The translations under genes and the position numbers were made by a program. The notes below the pieces were generated by a model, which did not search any database, was not told the DNA's origin, and saw only the letters and a list, made by a program, of their open reading frames with translations. From positions 263,654,077 to 263,718,076 of the forward strand of contig CP136061.1 of NCBI GenBank assembly GCA_032622095.1: a DNA stretch of 64,000 bases, read 5' to 3'. Numbering within the stretch: position 1 is the first letter of the stretch; each line of letters opens with the position of its first letter. Of the stretch, positions 22,888-34,794 are shown one piece after another. The DNA comes from Siphonodentalium dalli (Eukaryota > Mollusca > Scaphopoda > Gadilida > Siphonodentaliidae).

Positions 22888-25296
22888 TCATGTAGCTGCC
22901 TTGGGAGGCGCTGACTTGGCGGGGGTCCTTCGCCCACCCTTGGCTGACGCGTTTCCAGTTGGGCTGACTTTCCCGCGTTTGGCCTTCTTTCCCGGCGTAG
23001 ATGGCTTTGGTTCTTCTGCGTCTGTAGGTCGGGCCCTGGGTTCCCTTTTCTTACTTGTAGACTGTCCCGAGTATTCCACGTGGGCCTTTTTGCGTAAAGT
23101 TTCGAAAGCCTTTGGCATTCCGCGCGTCAGCCTATTATCCGTCAAGTCAATTTTCTTTATTGAGGGCATCTTGCAAAAGGATTCGGGCAATGCCTCCAAA
23201 ACGTTATCCGAGAGATCAAGGTTCTCTAACGACTTCATTTTATCGAATGCTCCAGGAAGGGTCGCGATGTCGTTACCAGATGCGTTCAAGATTTGCAGTC
23301 TGTATAAATAAGGAAAGTCCGTTGGCACAACATCTATATGATTCTGAGAAACATCAAGCTCGACAAGCGACGCAAGCACATCAATATTGTCCTTCGGAAA
23401 GTTCAACAACTCGTTGTGAGATAGATTCATCCGCACAATCTTGTTCAAGCAACCGAAGTCGTCGGGTAATATGGACATCTCGTTGTGTTGCATATCTAAC
23501 TCAGCCAGGTTAAATATATCAGTTATGCTCGGCGTGAATTCCTTTAATCTGTTATTCGAAACTGTTAATTTTCTCAATCTGCGAAGCTTGCCGATTTTCT
23601 CTGGAAGTTCGGTGAGCTGGTTTTCACTTGCGTTGAGAACTTCCAGCATTTTTAGCTTGCAGATGTTATCCGACAATGTCGGTAGTCCGTTGTTCGATAT
23701 ATCAAGCTCCTTCAAACACCTGAGGTTGAACACAGTCTCTGGAATTTCGTCCAGAGCCAAATTGCTTATTGACAACGAAGTCAAATTGCGTAAATGGTCC
23801 TTGTCACCTATCACAACTAGAGCGGATTTCGAATCCGTCGGATTGACAGTTAAAGGGTTGCTCGATAAATTTAGACGTTCCAGAGTTTTTGGAATGTTGA
23901 GTTCTGATATGTTGTTTCCCGCGATATCTAGTGATCTAATTTGGTACAGAAAATCAATAGATTTTGGGATAGCACTGATTTCATTGTTACTCATGTGGAA
24001 CAACTCAAGGTTACGAACTCTGCGTAGATCAGATGGAATGGTTGATATCCGGTTGTGAGATATGTCCAGTTCCGTTAGAACTTGCTCAACTCCGATAGAA
24101 TCCGGCAACACTGCGATTTTGTTTTTCGATATGTTTAATGATTTCAATGGTTTTATCCTTCCTATTGTATCTGGTATCTCCTTCAGTTTGTTTTCTGACA
24201 AATCTATTGTTCTAAGTGATTTCATTAGCCCTATTTCCACCGGAACAACTTCTATTTCGTTATGAGCTACGTATAGATGCTGCAATGTCTTAAGATTCAC
24301 CGCGAACTTCATAGAAATTAGTTTGTTCCTCGAAACGTTGATTTTCTCAATATGTTCCAAACGGTTGGTTCCTTCTGGGAGATATTCTAGTTCGTTATCA
24401 GAACATTCCAGTTCTGTCAAGTTTCTTAACTTCTCGAAATTTTCGGGTAAAACTTTCAATTCGTTATAGGACACGTTTAAAGTTAACAGTGATGTCCCTA
24501 AATTCGACATTTCATCTGGTAATGCCTTCAAATTATTGTGAGAAACATCAAGGTGGTTAAGGTACTTAACAGAACCAATTTCCATTGGAATTTCCTGAAC
24601 AGCATTGTGTGATAAATCCAACCAAGTTAAACAACATAAATTGTGAATGTTTTCAGGTATATATGAAATCACATTTCTGCTCAAATCGAGTTTCTTGATA
24701 CGTGGCTTTTTCACAGCCGCTGTAGGCATTTCTGACACCTTGTTCCGAGAAAGATTTACCTCGGCTGGAACTTCGTACAACCCCTTCTTCAAAGTTTTTA
24801 TTATGTTACCGGACACATCAATTTTCTCCAAAGACGTAGATTTTCCGATATTTTTTGGCAGCGTTCTCAGTCTGTTATTCTGAGCACTTAGCACGCGTAG
24901 TCCCGTGGCTTTATGAATCGCAGGAGGTAGCTTCTTAATATTATTGTTAGCAATTTCCAGTAGCTCAAGTTTCTTCAACTTTGAAATCGAACCTGGACAT
25001 GCACCGAGACTGTTGTTAGTTAGATTTATGGATTCGAGGTTTTCTAGGTTAGAAACTGCTTTTGGGAGTCTTTTCAATCTATTATTTTCTACGCTGAACT
25101 TGAAGGCAAGTTGAAACAGTTCCTCATTGGCGTATATTTCAATAGGCAACGCCTTGAGATTCCTGGTTCCGAAATCAATATGAATCTTTTTGTTCTCTTT
25201 CTTGAGGAATTTCTTTAGTGGATCAGGCAGTGCTATGATTTTACTGCCAGGACCAGTCGCCGGCGGGGGCTTCTCGTCTTTTTTTCGTCTCGGCAT
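22888..25296 (-). CDS. Leucine-rich-repeat protein, 802 residues, single coding exon
   Basis: Intracellular LRR protein of the SHOC2/LAP/LRRD1-like type; exact orthology not established. Residues 1-40 are basic and proline-rich without a signal peptide or membrane segment. About 30 repeats of 21-24 residues fill residues 40-740, with the pattern L..L.LS.N.L..LP..I, for example LDLSRNVISYIPENIHNL, LDVSHNNLKALPDEMSNL and LDLSDNVLEALPESF. One longer repeat around residue 490 carries an insert of about 15 residues (NPTDSKSALVVIGDK). Residues 747-802 are a Lys/Arg/Pro/Ala-rich tail (KKREPRARP, GKKAKRGK, GGRRTPAKSAPPK) suggestive of a nuclear signal or nucleic-acid contact. There is no kinase, GTPase, death or PDZ domain. 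The ATG is the first after a good acceptor at 25308-25310. Such proteins act as protein-protein scaffolds; the partner here is unknown. Confidence 0.95.
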   Translation of the reverse strand: MPRRKKDEKPPPATGPGSKIIALPDPLKKFLKKENKKIHIDFGTRNLKALPIEIYANEELFQLAFKFSVENNRLKRLPKAVSNLENLESINLTNNSLGACPGSISKLKKLELLEIANNNIKKLPPAIHKATGLRVLSAQNNRLRTLPKNIGKSTSLEKIDVSGNIIKTLKKGLYEVPAEVNLSRNKVSEMPTAAVKKPRIKKLDLSRNVISYIPENIHNLCCLTWLDLSHNAVQEIPMEIGSVKYLNHLDVSHNNLKALPDEMSNLGTSLLTLNVSYNELKVLPENFEKLRNLTELECSDNELEYLPEGTNRLEHIEKINVSRNKLISMKFAVNLKTLQHLYVAHNEIEVVPVEIGLMKSLRTIDLSENKLKEIPDTIGRIKPLKSLNISKNKIAVLPDSIGVEQVLTELDISHNRISTIPSDLRRVRNLELFHMSNNEISAIPKSIDFLYQIRSLDIAGNNISELNIPKTLERLNLSSNPLTVNPTDSKSALVVIGDKDHLRNLTSLSISNLALDEIPETVFNLRCLKELDISNNGLPTLSDNICKLKMLEVLNASENQLTELPEKIGKLRRLRKLTVSNNRLKEFTPSITDIFNLAELDMQHNEMSILPDDFGCLNKIVRMNLSHNELLNFPKDNIDVLASLVELDVSQNHIDVVPTDFPYLYRLQILNASGNDIATLPGAFDKMKSLENLDLSDNVLEALPESFCKMPSIKKIDLTDNRLTRGMPKAFETLRKKAHVEYSGQSTSKKREPRARPTDAEEPKPSTPGKKAKRGKVSPTGNASAKGGRRTPAKSAPPKAAT

Positions 25297-25335
25297 GTTT
25301 GGTGACTCTGAAATGAGAGGATAAAGTTATAACAA
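25297..25335 (-). promoter_or_regulatory. Splice acceptor and 5' UTR of the LRR gene
   Basis: On the minus strand the sequence reads ttatcctctcatttcag, then 11 bases of UTR, then ATG at 25296. This implies a non-coding 5' exon further right, which I could not locate. Confidence 0.7.
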
Positions 25336-28300
25336 AAATCATTCAAGGTCGGAGTGTTAAATTCTATGCCCTCTTTGGAATATTGAAATATAAAAATGAG
25401 TGTTATATTTATCATTGCAATATGTTATTTTATATAAATTTCAAATTACTTACGGAAATTAGACGATAAGCATGACAAAACAACAAACACAAACTAACAA
25501 AACAAAAACAATAAAAATGCCACAAAAAAACTAGTCATAAAAACACAAACTAGGTCGGAAGGTGGGACCGAACCGTGCATTTCTTTTCGACCATTTTTAG
25601 GTCAGATATTGAATTCTTATCTAGTTAATTTGATTTGTATACCGTAGCACCTCCCCTATGGTTTATAATTTTTCCGAAACCCATGGCACCGCAACCCGGG
25701 ACGTGGCGATAGGGGTGTCTCACCACCGCCATATCTGGTCAATTATTTAATAGACGATATATAATGAGTCGCAATTATATTCGAATCGAATTTAGTGGAC
25801 GCGGGTAATACATTTCGTATAGAATTGCGACGAAATTGAGATCAATTTTCTCACATATTCACATTTTGGCAAGGAAAAACCATCTCCAAATGGATGGGGT
25901 TGAAAAAATTATATTGATTTCCTTATCACAACCAAAGAGAAAGTAGAGACACCTTCGAGAACAAATATAGTTCCATTTTAAATGTGTCTTTCCGTGTTGA
26001 CAAAATTGTTCAACCACCCGTAGATCACCCACGTTTATATAGCACAGCAGAGGGGGGGGGGGGGGGGGTCACCAACAAATTCCAGGATATATATGTATAC
26101 AAGGGATGGGTGGATCTGAGCGCTGATCGGAGATTATTCCAATGTCATGTAAAAAAAATATTTCCAAATCCATGTTTAAAAATAAACTATGACAACTAAA
26201 ATAATTTGAAATGTTCAGTCTTATAAACTGGACAAAATTAGAGTATTAATCAAGAGAAGGGGGCTCCTAGTTTCAATATTTGTTCTTTTATAACATGATA
26301 TCATAGGGTGGGTCCGGCTTTTTACGAGGACAAAGTTGCACCACAAAAAGAACAATTCCATCAGTTCTCACAAAATTTCGTTGTTGCTGTTGTTGACCTT
26401 CAATTGTCACTGTGATGCCAATATCAGCTCATTTAATTCTCCTGCATGGTGCTTTAAATGGTATGAATATTGAAAGATATAAGATTTCCTGTATCATTAT
26501 ATGATGTTCATCATTGGACAGATGGGACCTTGGATTTCTGGGACATACCAATATAACAACGAAAAGCTGAATAATTGAACATAACATGCTAATTATTACA
26601 AATTAATAATAAAATAATAATAATAATGGCAGTGCAGGTTGACGGGGTGTGGCCGAGTATCTGCCATTTGCAAAGCATATTATGTATTTTGGCAATGCGT
26701 TCTTCAATTAGTTACACTTCCCACAATTAAACTTTGGGGGTGGGTCTCCAAATTTCCTTGGGAAAAAAAACCTGCGTTGAAGGGGTGGATGTCCGAGATC
26801 GGGCTGGAAAAAACTTGCGTGGTGGGTCCCAAAAATTAATTAAAACAAAAACTTCAAACCATGTAAACTGGAGTTTTCCTGACCCCCCACCCCCAACCTG
26901 CAGTCGACACTAAATACACCAACACAAATTAAATATCAAAATTATATTCTAATTAATATAATAATAAAATTGGACATTTCGGGTCCGGATCATGGTTCAA
27001 TTGGACATTTCAAGTTGGACCCCGTACTATCACACTCAAACGGAGACCCTCGACCGACGGCCCTGTTCCCATGTCTTAAATTGTAACTGTTTAGTAGTCA
27101 ATGACTTAAACAATTACTATATGATGAGGCACCCCAGCCCCCATTGACACCAGGTCCCTGCGTGGTCTTGGTCATGCAATGAAGAGGAAATTTAGGTTGA
27201 TAGCATTTCTTGCAGGTAAAACAAGAGTGCCGTGATTTCCTGACACTGCTAGTTTACACTATACGATATACATTATCGAACCGGAATTAAATCACGCATG
27301 TCTCCACCTGTTCTGACATATTAAATAATTTGGAAATACGCAGGTAAATAACTCACCTGTATATTAATGGCCGTCAGGAAACAAAGGAATTGTCACATTG
27401 TCAAAGATGATATGCTAGAATATATGTAACACGATTCCAAACCATAACTATATATCCTTGCATTATATTGAAGACTTATAAAGTTCACGGCGAATGTCGC
27501 CTGTCAATGTAAACTATCGGTAACTAAGGCATACAGGTACGCCTATAGCTCGTTTCAATTATATGCTCAGGTGTATACTGGTATATAAGTCTTGGGAATA
27601 CATATCATGATCCTCTCAAAGTTTATTCTCCCATACGCACAAGTGTTATCGTATGACCACCTAAGCCATTAGTATTATTTGCGTTTTAGAAATGGGATTA
27701 TCTCCGTACATGATCCGAATGGCGACACTGCATGTATTGTGTTGGATAAAGTCACACCTGTGGTTTTGACAAATTAACCATTTAACACCATGATCACTCG
27801 GCTTGTGCGCGACTCGGGGTTCTGCGTCTTAAATTTTACCAATACAATAAATACTCACAACAATATCAATCGCGATATCATATTCGCCGAAAAAGTCGTA
27901 TAATAATGGATTTTCTTGGCAGTTTGGAGGATGAGTGGATGTGGTTTATAACTTCCATACATGGCGATTCCAAGTTCAAATTGGAATTCACGAACGCGTG
28001 TTATCACAAACTTAAACACATGGTATTCTCACGTGTAACCAGCGTGGTGCCATATATAACGTGTCTATTTGCATGAATAAAACATGCTTACCATTTCGTA
28101 AATAAGTATATATATGTATCCGCAAGTGAACTATCACAACATACAATATTCTGGTTGATGGGGACACTTTACAATTATGAATTAATTTGCGATCGACACC
28201 GATGCAATGATCGCACACCGAGCAGCGACCTTGTGTGACCTCTCGCAACGGCGTCCGCGCATGTCTGTGTTATTTCTGGAAGAAGTCAGCGGATTATTTG

Positions 28301-28340
28301 CCCGGCCGCCAAATATTCCACAGGTGGTGAATAATAACAG
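25336..28340. other. Upstream region and probable 5' intron of the LRR gene
   Basis: AT-rich, mostly unique. A GC-richer patch at 25550-25735 holds ggtgggaccgaacc and ccgcaacccgggacgtggcg. A G17 run lies at 26052-26068. No exon or promoter could be fixed. Confidence 0.45.
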
Positions 28341-28342
28341 AA

Positions 28343-28450
28343 TTCAAAAATCGAAATATTATAACTCTGAGCTTTGAGGGGTGGTTTACTCGACTAAAAT
28401 CAAATATCCCCCCACCGAAGCCAAAGAAATAGTAATTCAGGAGTGTTTAC
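28343..28450 (+). repeat. 108-bp dispersed repeat, copy 1
   Basis: Shares actctgagctttga.gggtgg, actcga and cgaagccaaagaaatagtaa with 32935-33040, same orientation, about 4.6 kb apart. Confidence 0.8.
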
Positions 28451-30072
28451 TATAGGGTTATGTTATCTTTAACATCTGTATATTGATCCAAACTGGAAGC
28501 ATTTTTACAACTGCATGAGTCTGATTACTGACAACCGTGAAAACATCGACGGGTGTGCTCAAACGTTTACCTGGGTGTTCTGATTTTGATATTATCTCAC
28601 TTTACCGTTACACTGAAGATTACAACTCATAGGTCTCATAGTGTCAGCACATCACTCCCTCTACGGATCAGCTTCATGACCCCCCCCCCCCCCCCCCCCC
28701 CATTTAAACCGTTCTGCTGTACAGCTCACTCCTTGCGCACCTGCTCTTTGGTGGCATCTATAGCTAGAGATTTATTAAGGGATCCCCACCCCACATTAAA
28801 GCACGTGGGTTCCGCCCCTTCGCTGCCTTATCGGGCATAGCATGGTGTCAGATCAATAAAACTATAGATTGATATCTTTAGTGCATCATTCTAAGTATTT
28901 GGGGTGAATTCGGAGAATATACCACTCGATCGTTTCGACCCCATCCCGGGCGCGAATTACTCAATTCCAGTATCTATAAAGCACCGTTACGATCAGTATA
29001 CAAACGCAGGTGGTTCCACCTTGGTCCTGGAATATTTTTCTGTTTTATTATATTATTTTAAATAATAAAATTAAAAATAAATATTCCCGAACCCATGTGG
29101 GTAGTTCAATGATTAAACGGCATGCAGAGACCGGATATATAGATTGTCGTTTAATATTAATTTTCTAACATGTAGGCCTACCGGTAGCAAAAGTTGTATT
29201 AAGTTTCCTAAAAGTTCAACTGAAGGCCCCTGTATAATTTAAGTGCTCGAAATGCAGTGCTTTGTTGGTTTATACATAATTTGATTGATTTGAATTGTCT
29301 GTGGTTTCTAAGCGGAATGAAGTGACTTCCGAGTGAATTAACCAACTGTGAATGTTCCTCCACCCACAGCCACCAATAGCATTTTCAATCGGTTGAAACG
29401 TATTACATTTGTGATGACAACATGCATGTGCCTTTTAACTGGCATAATTTTGATATTCATCTCCACGTTTATGTTATTTTCATTTCCATCTTGAAAGTTA
29501 GATTGAGGCTAAAATTTGACCTTTCCAATAAATATAGTGTTAAATACGTTGCCTATATCAATCAAATTGCATAAAACGAAGCCATGACAGTTTCGTCGTG
29601 TACTTCTCCGGTGTGAATGATTAAACACAAATAATGTTGTTGAAACCTAAACTTACCAGAATAGTGCGTTTTCCTCGAAATAGTTATAGTGTCTTTATGT
29701 ATGGTGGTGACTTAAACTGCTATTTTATGACATAAACAGTGTTGCGTTAAGCACTGAATTGACTGGAACATCAATACGATGATCGTCGTTGTGAGATGTT
29801 ACTGCGATGGAATATATAGACCACAAACATATCATATCGTTTCATATTACTCTTTCCATGGATCCGTTTGAGTTATTATAGAAGTAGGCCTATAGTTTAT
29901 TGCGGTTCCATATTTATAACTACGCACCTCGTTGACGTCAAAATTACGTACATGACGTTCGCCTAAACCATGAAAACGGAACTATAAAATAAAAGCATAA
30001 TCACACGTACCAGATCACACAAGGTAAAAACAAGCCCTGTGTGCCTAAATAAACCTTCTAAGACTATTTTTT
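28451..30072. other. Unique DNA
   Basis: Contains C21 at 28680-28700. No gene, RNA or element recognised. Confidence 0.45.
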
Positions 30073-30536
30073 TATGCACGGATTCTAGGACAGGTGCATG
30101 TGTAATAAACACACAACGACACGTGTGTTAATGGTATTGTTAATACTCTACTGGTGCCAGCCGAAGGATATATAACTCGAGTTATGTATATTTCTATCTC
30201 CATTATTGATTTTGTTAATGGTAAATGTGCAAAATAAAAGTATATGTAAACACATCACCAGTGGTTAACCTGTTCCAGGTTAAGATGTCTGATCACCACT
30301 GAGAAGAACATGAAGAAATAGATACACGTTCTGTCGTCTTGGGCCATGGGTAATCTTAAGAAATAAACTTTGATTTGCTTGCATTCCATAGATTATGGAT
30401 GCAAATTGGTCTGACATTTTGTGTGGAATTAATGGATTCTGGTATGTATGGTGTGTGATAAACACAGAACAACATGTGTTAATGGGTTATTCGATACGGT
30501 ACTTGTGCTATCATGAAAGGATATAACTCGAGGATG
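30073..30536 (+). repeat. Diverged 110-bp direct repeat pair
   Basis: 30073-30182 and 30428-30536 share the order ggattct, aataaacacacaac / gataaacacagaac, gtgttaatgg and ggatataactcgag. Offset about 355 bp. Confidence 0.65.
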
Positions 30537-31330
30537 CTCCACACGTTATACCCTTCCGCAATGGCATTCTTGTCGTATCGACAACCAATTAGCACATGTA
30601 CTCCCGTCTTTCTGTATACCGGTATATATTCATTATTGATAGTTCTCCAAAAACGAAATTTTGCATGCTGAAACAAAACTGTCAGAGCGATTTGTCAACA
30701 ATAATCGCTAATATTGAAATATTTAATTCTGAATATGATTTTCAGATAATTTGTCAATACTTTGACCTTTTCCGAAGTGTACCGTGAAGTTTTGATTAAA
30801 CCCTGGTATCTTATTGGACTAATTAGACTTTTATTGGGAATTCCACTGTAAGAGTAATGTTTACATAACAATGGTTTTGCCATGTGGAATCTCATTATTG
30901 AAAATAAGACCAAAGTCAATCAATGTTTTCATTTACTTGTTGATGATAGCTGTTTGACATACTTTTATGTTATTGCGTATGAACCCACTTCGAAGGCCTC
31001 GAGTGACTTTAAGCTAAATATATGCCTTAGACGAAGTATCATTTCACATTCAGGCATAAATATTAAAGTTTCATTAAGAGAATAAATCATAGTATAGATA
31101 GCTTGGATAAAGGCAACAGACACCATAAGCAATTAACTATTCATGAGACCAAGGAAGTAATGCTCACACACAATCTTTGATGATTCATCAAATGCATGAA
31201 GTGATCTGGAGTTAGGAGCAGATACGTGGCTATATAATATGTTGTTCAATGGGAGAGTCCACATCCCAAATCTGAAAGCAGTCAGCTAAAGCAGTAAAAT
31301 ATCAAAATAATCACTGATTTCGGAAAGGGG
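30537..31330. other. AT-rich spacer
   Basis: No endonuclease domain of the downstream LINE could be found here, so the LINE is 5'-truncated or interrupted. Confidence 0.5.
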
Positions 31331-31367
31331 TATAACTCAGAATATAAGAAATTGCTGGACTGGATTC

Positions 31368-32906
31368 TTGATGCGAAACTTTACCAAAGCTGTAAACTCT
31401 AACGGAACAGACAGATTCAGTCCAATACCTGGATGGAATTTACATGTGAAGCGTTTGCACAGTGAAGCTAGGGAAATATTCTCTATATGGGTTAATCAAG
31501 GAAGACCTCGATATGGATACATTTATGACACTATGTGTCGAAGACGATCGATATTCAAATCCGCTCTGAGAAAATGCAAATCGAACGTTGAGCAGATGAA
31601 GGCTGATGAACTAGCTAAGAACCTATGTAGTAACAATTTAAATGCATTTTGGAAATCTGTTTCAAAAGGAGCCAAATGTGGAAACGCAAACTCGATAGGT
31701 GGAGCAAATGGCGAGGCTGATATTACCGAGATGTGGGGCGAACATTTCAGAAACGTCTTTTCCAACAATGATGAATCAGTGGACAACAAGTGCATAGGTA
31801 CCAACGACAACAATTTCGGGTCAACGCAAGGCGATGCAATCATAACTGTTACTGAAACTGATGTGATCGATGCGGTAAACAAACTTAAGACTGGTAAGTC
31901 TGCGGGACCAGATGATATAACGGCTGAGCACTTAAAATTCTGCGACAGCCATATTTTCACGTGCCTTACGATAATCTTCAATGCTATAATCAAACATGGA
32001 CACCTTCCCCCAAATTTGTTGAAAGTGACCCTTGTGCCAATCTTGAAAAATAAAGCTGGGAATATTGCCGACAAAGACAACTACCGTCCAGTGGCGTTAT
32101 CCTGTGTTATTTCAAAAGTATTGGAAATGGTGTTATTCAATAAATGCTCTGAACAATTATATACCACAGACAACCAGTTTGGTTTTAAAAAAGATCATTC
32201 AACGGACGGCTGCATATTTGCATTAAAAGAAGCGATACGACATTATAATTCTAAGGATACTCCTGTTTTCGTGTGCTTCTTGGACGCAAGTAAAGCGTTC
32301 GATCGTGTCAACCAGGAAATGCTACTACGACATCTAAAGCAACGATCAGTGCCATCAGCTATTATTCGGATCCTTAAGAACTGGTTTCTAAATCAGATGT
32401 ATCATGTTCGCTGGGGACAGACATACTCGACATGCTTCCGGCCCACGACTGGTGTTAGACAGGGCGGTATATTAAGCCCTTATTTATTTAATGTGTATAT
32501 CAACGAGATTAGCGAAAGACTGAATACATGTGACGTTGGGTGCATTGTTGGCAGTGCAAAAATCAATCATTTATGTTATGCTGATGATATGTGTATTATT
32601 GCACCATCTTTGGAGGGACTACGTCGTTTGTTGAGAATATGTGAACACGAGGCTAAGAAGATTTATTTAACTTATAATATTATAAAAACTGTGGGGATGA
32701 CTTTTATCCCTAAATCTCTTCATATTCGGTCATTTCCAAAACTATACTTAATGGGCAATGAACTCAAGTTCGTGTCCTCCTATAAGTATCTCGGACATAT
32801 ACTCAACATTCGGCCATATTACCAATTGATTTTAGAGTTATCCATCTTCATTCGCAATTTTGTCTGTGAATGTCTGTTTGAAGACTGTTTTCTGGGCCAC
32901 AAATAA
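31368..32906 (+). CDS. Non-LTR retrotransposon (CR1/Jockey-like) reverse transcriptase, truncated
   Basis: Reverse transcriptase of a LINE, which copies element RNA at a nicked target. Residues 1-135 are the linker typical of this group (GWN..VK.LH..AR.IF..W, then FK.ALRKCK, then FWKSV). The RT domain follows: KTGKSAGPDDITAEHLKF (173-190), NYRPVALSCVISKVLE (238-253), the catalytic FLDASKAFD (304-312, Asp306), GVRQGGILSPYLFN (362-375) and YADD (404-407). All catalytic aspartates are present and no stop interrupts it. The apurinic-type endonuclease expected upstream is missing. After residue 480 (SSYKYLGHILN, about nt 32807) similarity ceases and 32 unrelated residues lead to the stop, so the 3' part is lost. 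It is a dead partial copy, though with an unusually intact frame. Exact clade is uncertain. Confidence 0.9.
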   Translation: MMRNFTKAVNSNGTDRFSPIPGWNLHVKRLHSEAREIFSIWVNQGRPRYGYIYDTMCRRRSIFKSALRKCKSNVEQMKADELAKNLCSNNLNAFWKSVSKGAKCGNANSIGGANGEADITEMWGEHFRNVFSNNDESVDNKCIGTNDNNFGSTQGDAIITVTETDVIDAVNKLKTGKSAGPDDITAEHLKFCDSHIFTCLTIIFNAIIKHGHLPPNLLKVTLVPILKNKAGNIADKDNYRPVALSCVISKVLEMVLFNKCSEQLYTTDNQFGFKKDHSTDGCIFALKEAIRHYNSKDTPVFVCFLDASKAFDRVNQEMLLRHLKQRSVPSAIIRILKNWFLNQMYHVRWGQTYSTCFRPTTGVRQGGILSPYLFNVYINEISERLNTCDVGCIVGSAKINHLCYADDMCIIAPSLEGLRRLLRICEHEAKKIYLTYNIIKTVGMTFIPKSLHIRSFPKLYLMGNELKFVSSYKYLGHILNIRPYYQLILELSIFIRNFVCECLFEDCFLGHK

Positions 32907-32934
32907 TTGCACATCTCGAGAAATAACAAACTTC

Positions 32935-33040
32935 AAAAATCGATATCTGATGACTCTGAGCTTTGATGGGTGGGTTCCTCGACTCGAATCAAATATTTTT
33001 CACCCCCGAAGCCAAAGAAATAGTAATTTGGGAGCGTTAA
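32935..33040 (+). repeat. 108-bp dispersed repeat, copy 2
   Basis: Partner of 28343-28450; it begins about 30 bp after the LINE open frame ends. Confidence 0.8.
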
Positions 33041-33199
33041 TTCGGATAATGCATCTTTAATCGAAACAACAGTTATTTCTTATAATTTTGTCAATCATTT
33101 CACAGGAGAATCGTCATAACTTGAAGGTATAAGTAACAGAAGCGAAATACTCCTGAGAAAAACCACACATAAAGTTGAACCTGACACCGTCTCCCAGAT

Positions 33200-33305
33200 G
33201 AGGTCATGCAGAATGAGGTCCCCAGAGGGTGAATTTGGTGTTTCTAGCCCGTTGTGTGGGATAGCGTCACTAAATTCACCCTTCGGTGACCTCATTCTGC
33301 AAATG
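33200..33305. mobile_element. Solo palindrome of the composite foldback family
   Basis: gcagaatgaggtccccagag ... and its inverse ending cctcattctgcaaatg; matches both end palindromes of 16100-16545. Confidence 0.8.
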
Positions 33306-34256
33306 ACAGACACAATAAACTCAGGCTTGATGCTAGTTGCAAAATACCAATCAAATTGGGGTGAAAATGGAATATCCCAGACTTGGAAATTCTTCTCTGG
33401 TTCAAGAGGCGATGCACTTGAAAATTCCAGTAAATAAATGCATGCAGAAAATGAATGGGCATAAGCTCAAGACAAAGTTGCATAGGCTACTATGGACTAA
33501 GTTGTGTCCATGGACATAAAAACAAACTTCCAACCCCAAAGTTGTTGGATGGTATAATACAGAACAATTAAAGATGTGCTTGAATGAGAATTATATTTGC
33601 AAAGTTAATCAGTTAATGCTTTTTAATATTTCTCTTCATTCATTGTGCACACCTCCTGACTTTGTAACAGTTAATGACTTTATTTCACATGGCAAGATCT
33701 GTATGACAAGACCTGTATTTATATATACAGAAATTTAATGGTAGATGGTAATCACCTATATATGCCAATTAATACCCGTAATTGGATTGACCCTGAATGG
33801 CACTTCCTCTTACAACTGACAAACACTGCCGAGGTTTCACAGGGCTGTAACTAAAATACCCGCCTTCTATAGAAGATTGTGAGATCAATAGAGGACAATA
33901 CACACACTGTCAGGTATGTCGATAATGGACAATTAGTGCCGATATAGGACAATGAAGGGCAACATGAATGTCCTCATACACTCACGTCTGCCATCACCAC
34001 AACAAACAGCAATATTGTTTATAAATCATGTTGAACCTGTCAGAAACACAATTGGCCAGTTTTATAGATTGATGTTCATTCTGGGTTCCCACTGATAATT
34101 TAAGGGGCTGCACAGTACTTATAGTACAACAGCCAGCTATATCAAACTACAGGGGTTTTTATTTTACTGCAATTACAATAAAAAAAATTCTGGACCCATG
34201 TTAAAACCGTTAACTGTCAATAACCAATAACTGCTCCGTTTATTTAAAAGGGCCAT
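33306..34256. other. AT-rich unique DNA
   Basis: Nothing recognised. Confidence 0.5.
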
Positions 34257-34794
34257 AACTTTTGGTCACAGCTGGAAATCAAACTTTAGCTATATTTTCA
34301 TGTGAGCATTCTACATGCCACGTAAGAAAATGACAACAACATCTGAACTTGAGTTGTTTATTAATGAGAGCACTGTCAAAATTCCTGTTCAATTTAAAAA
34401 AACAATTCTTTTCATACAGGGGTGTATGGTTTTCAAAAATATATGCAGTTTATACAATACAAAAGTATTATCTATATAATGTTATACAGACATAATATGA
34501 TGAGGATGCTGGTCCCAATGACCCCTAACTTTTGGTCACAGCTGGAAATCAAACTTTAGCTATATTTTCATGTGAGCATTCTACATACCACGTAAGAAAA
34601 TGACAACATCTGAACTTGAGTTGTTTATTAATGAGAGCACTGTCAAAATTCCTGTTCAATTTAAAAAAAACAATTCTTTTCATACAGGGGTGTATGGTTT
34701 TCAAAAATATATGTAGTTTATACAATTCAAAAGTATTATCTATATAATGTTATACAGACATAATATGATGAGGATGCTGGTCCCAATGACCCCT
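34257..34794 (+). repeat. 270-bp tandem duplication
   Basis: Two head-to-tail copies, 34257-34526 and 34527-34794, differing at only a few positions (one copy has an extra aac; tgcag/tgtag). Recent duplication, no coding content. Confidence 0.95.

Noticed and set aside
22901-24883. Long plus-strand frames inside the LRR gene
   Set aside because: Antisense shadows of a strongly supported coding exon.
25545-25600. tRNA or SINE head with a ggttcggtccc-like B box (minus strand)
   Set aside because: No cloverleaf, no A box at the right spacing.
31523-32080. 185-residue minus-strand frame
   Set aside because: Antisense of the LINE reverse transcriptase.
28343-33040. LTR retrotransposon bounded by the 108-bp repeats
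   Set aside because: No TG..CA ends, primer site, gag or protease; the enclosed RT is of the non-LTR type.
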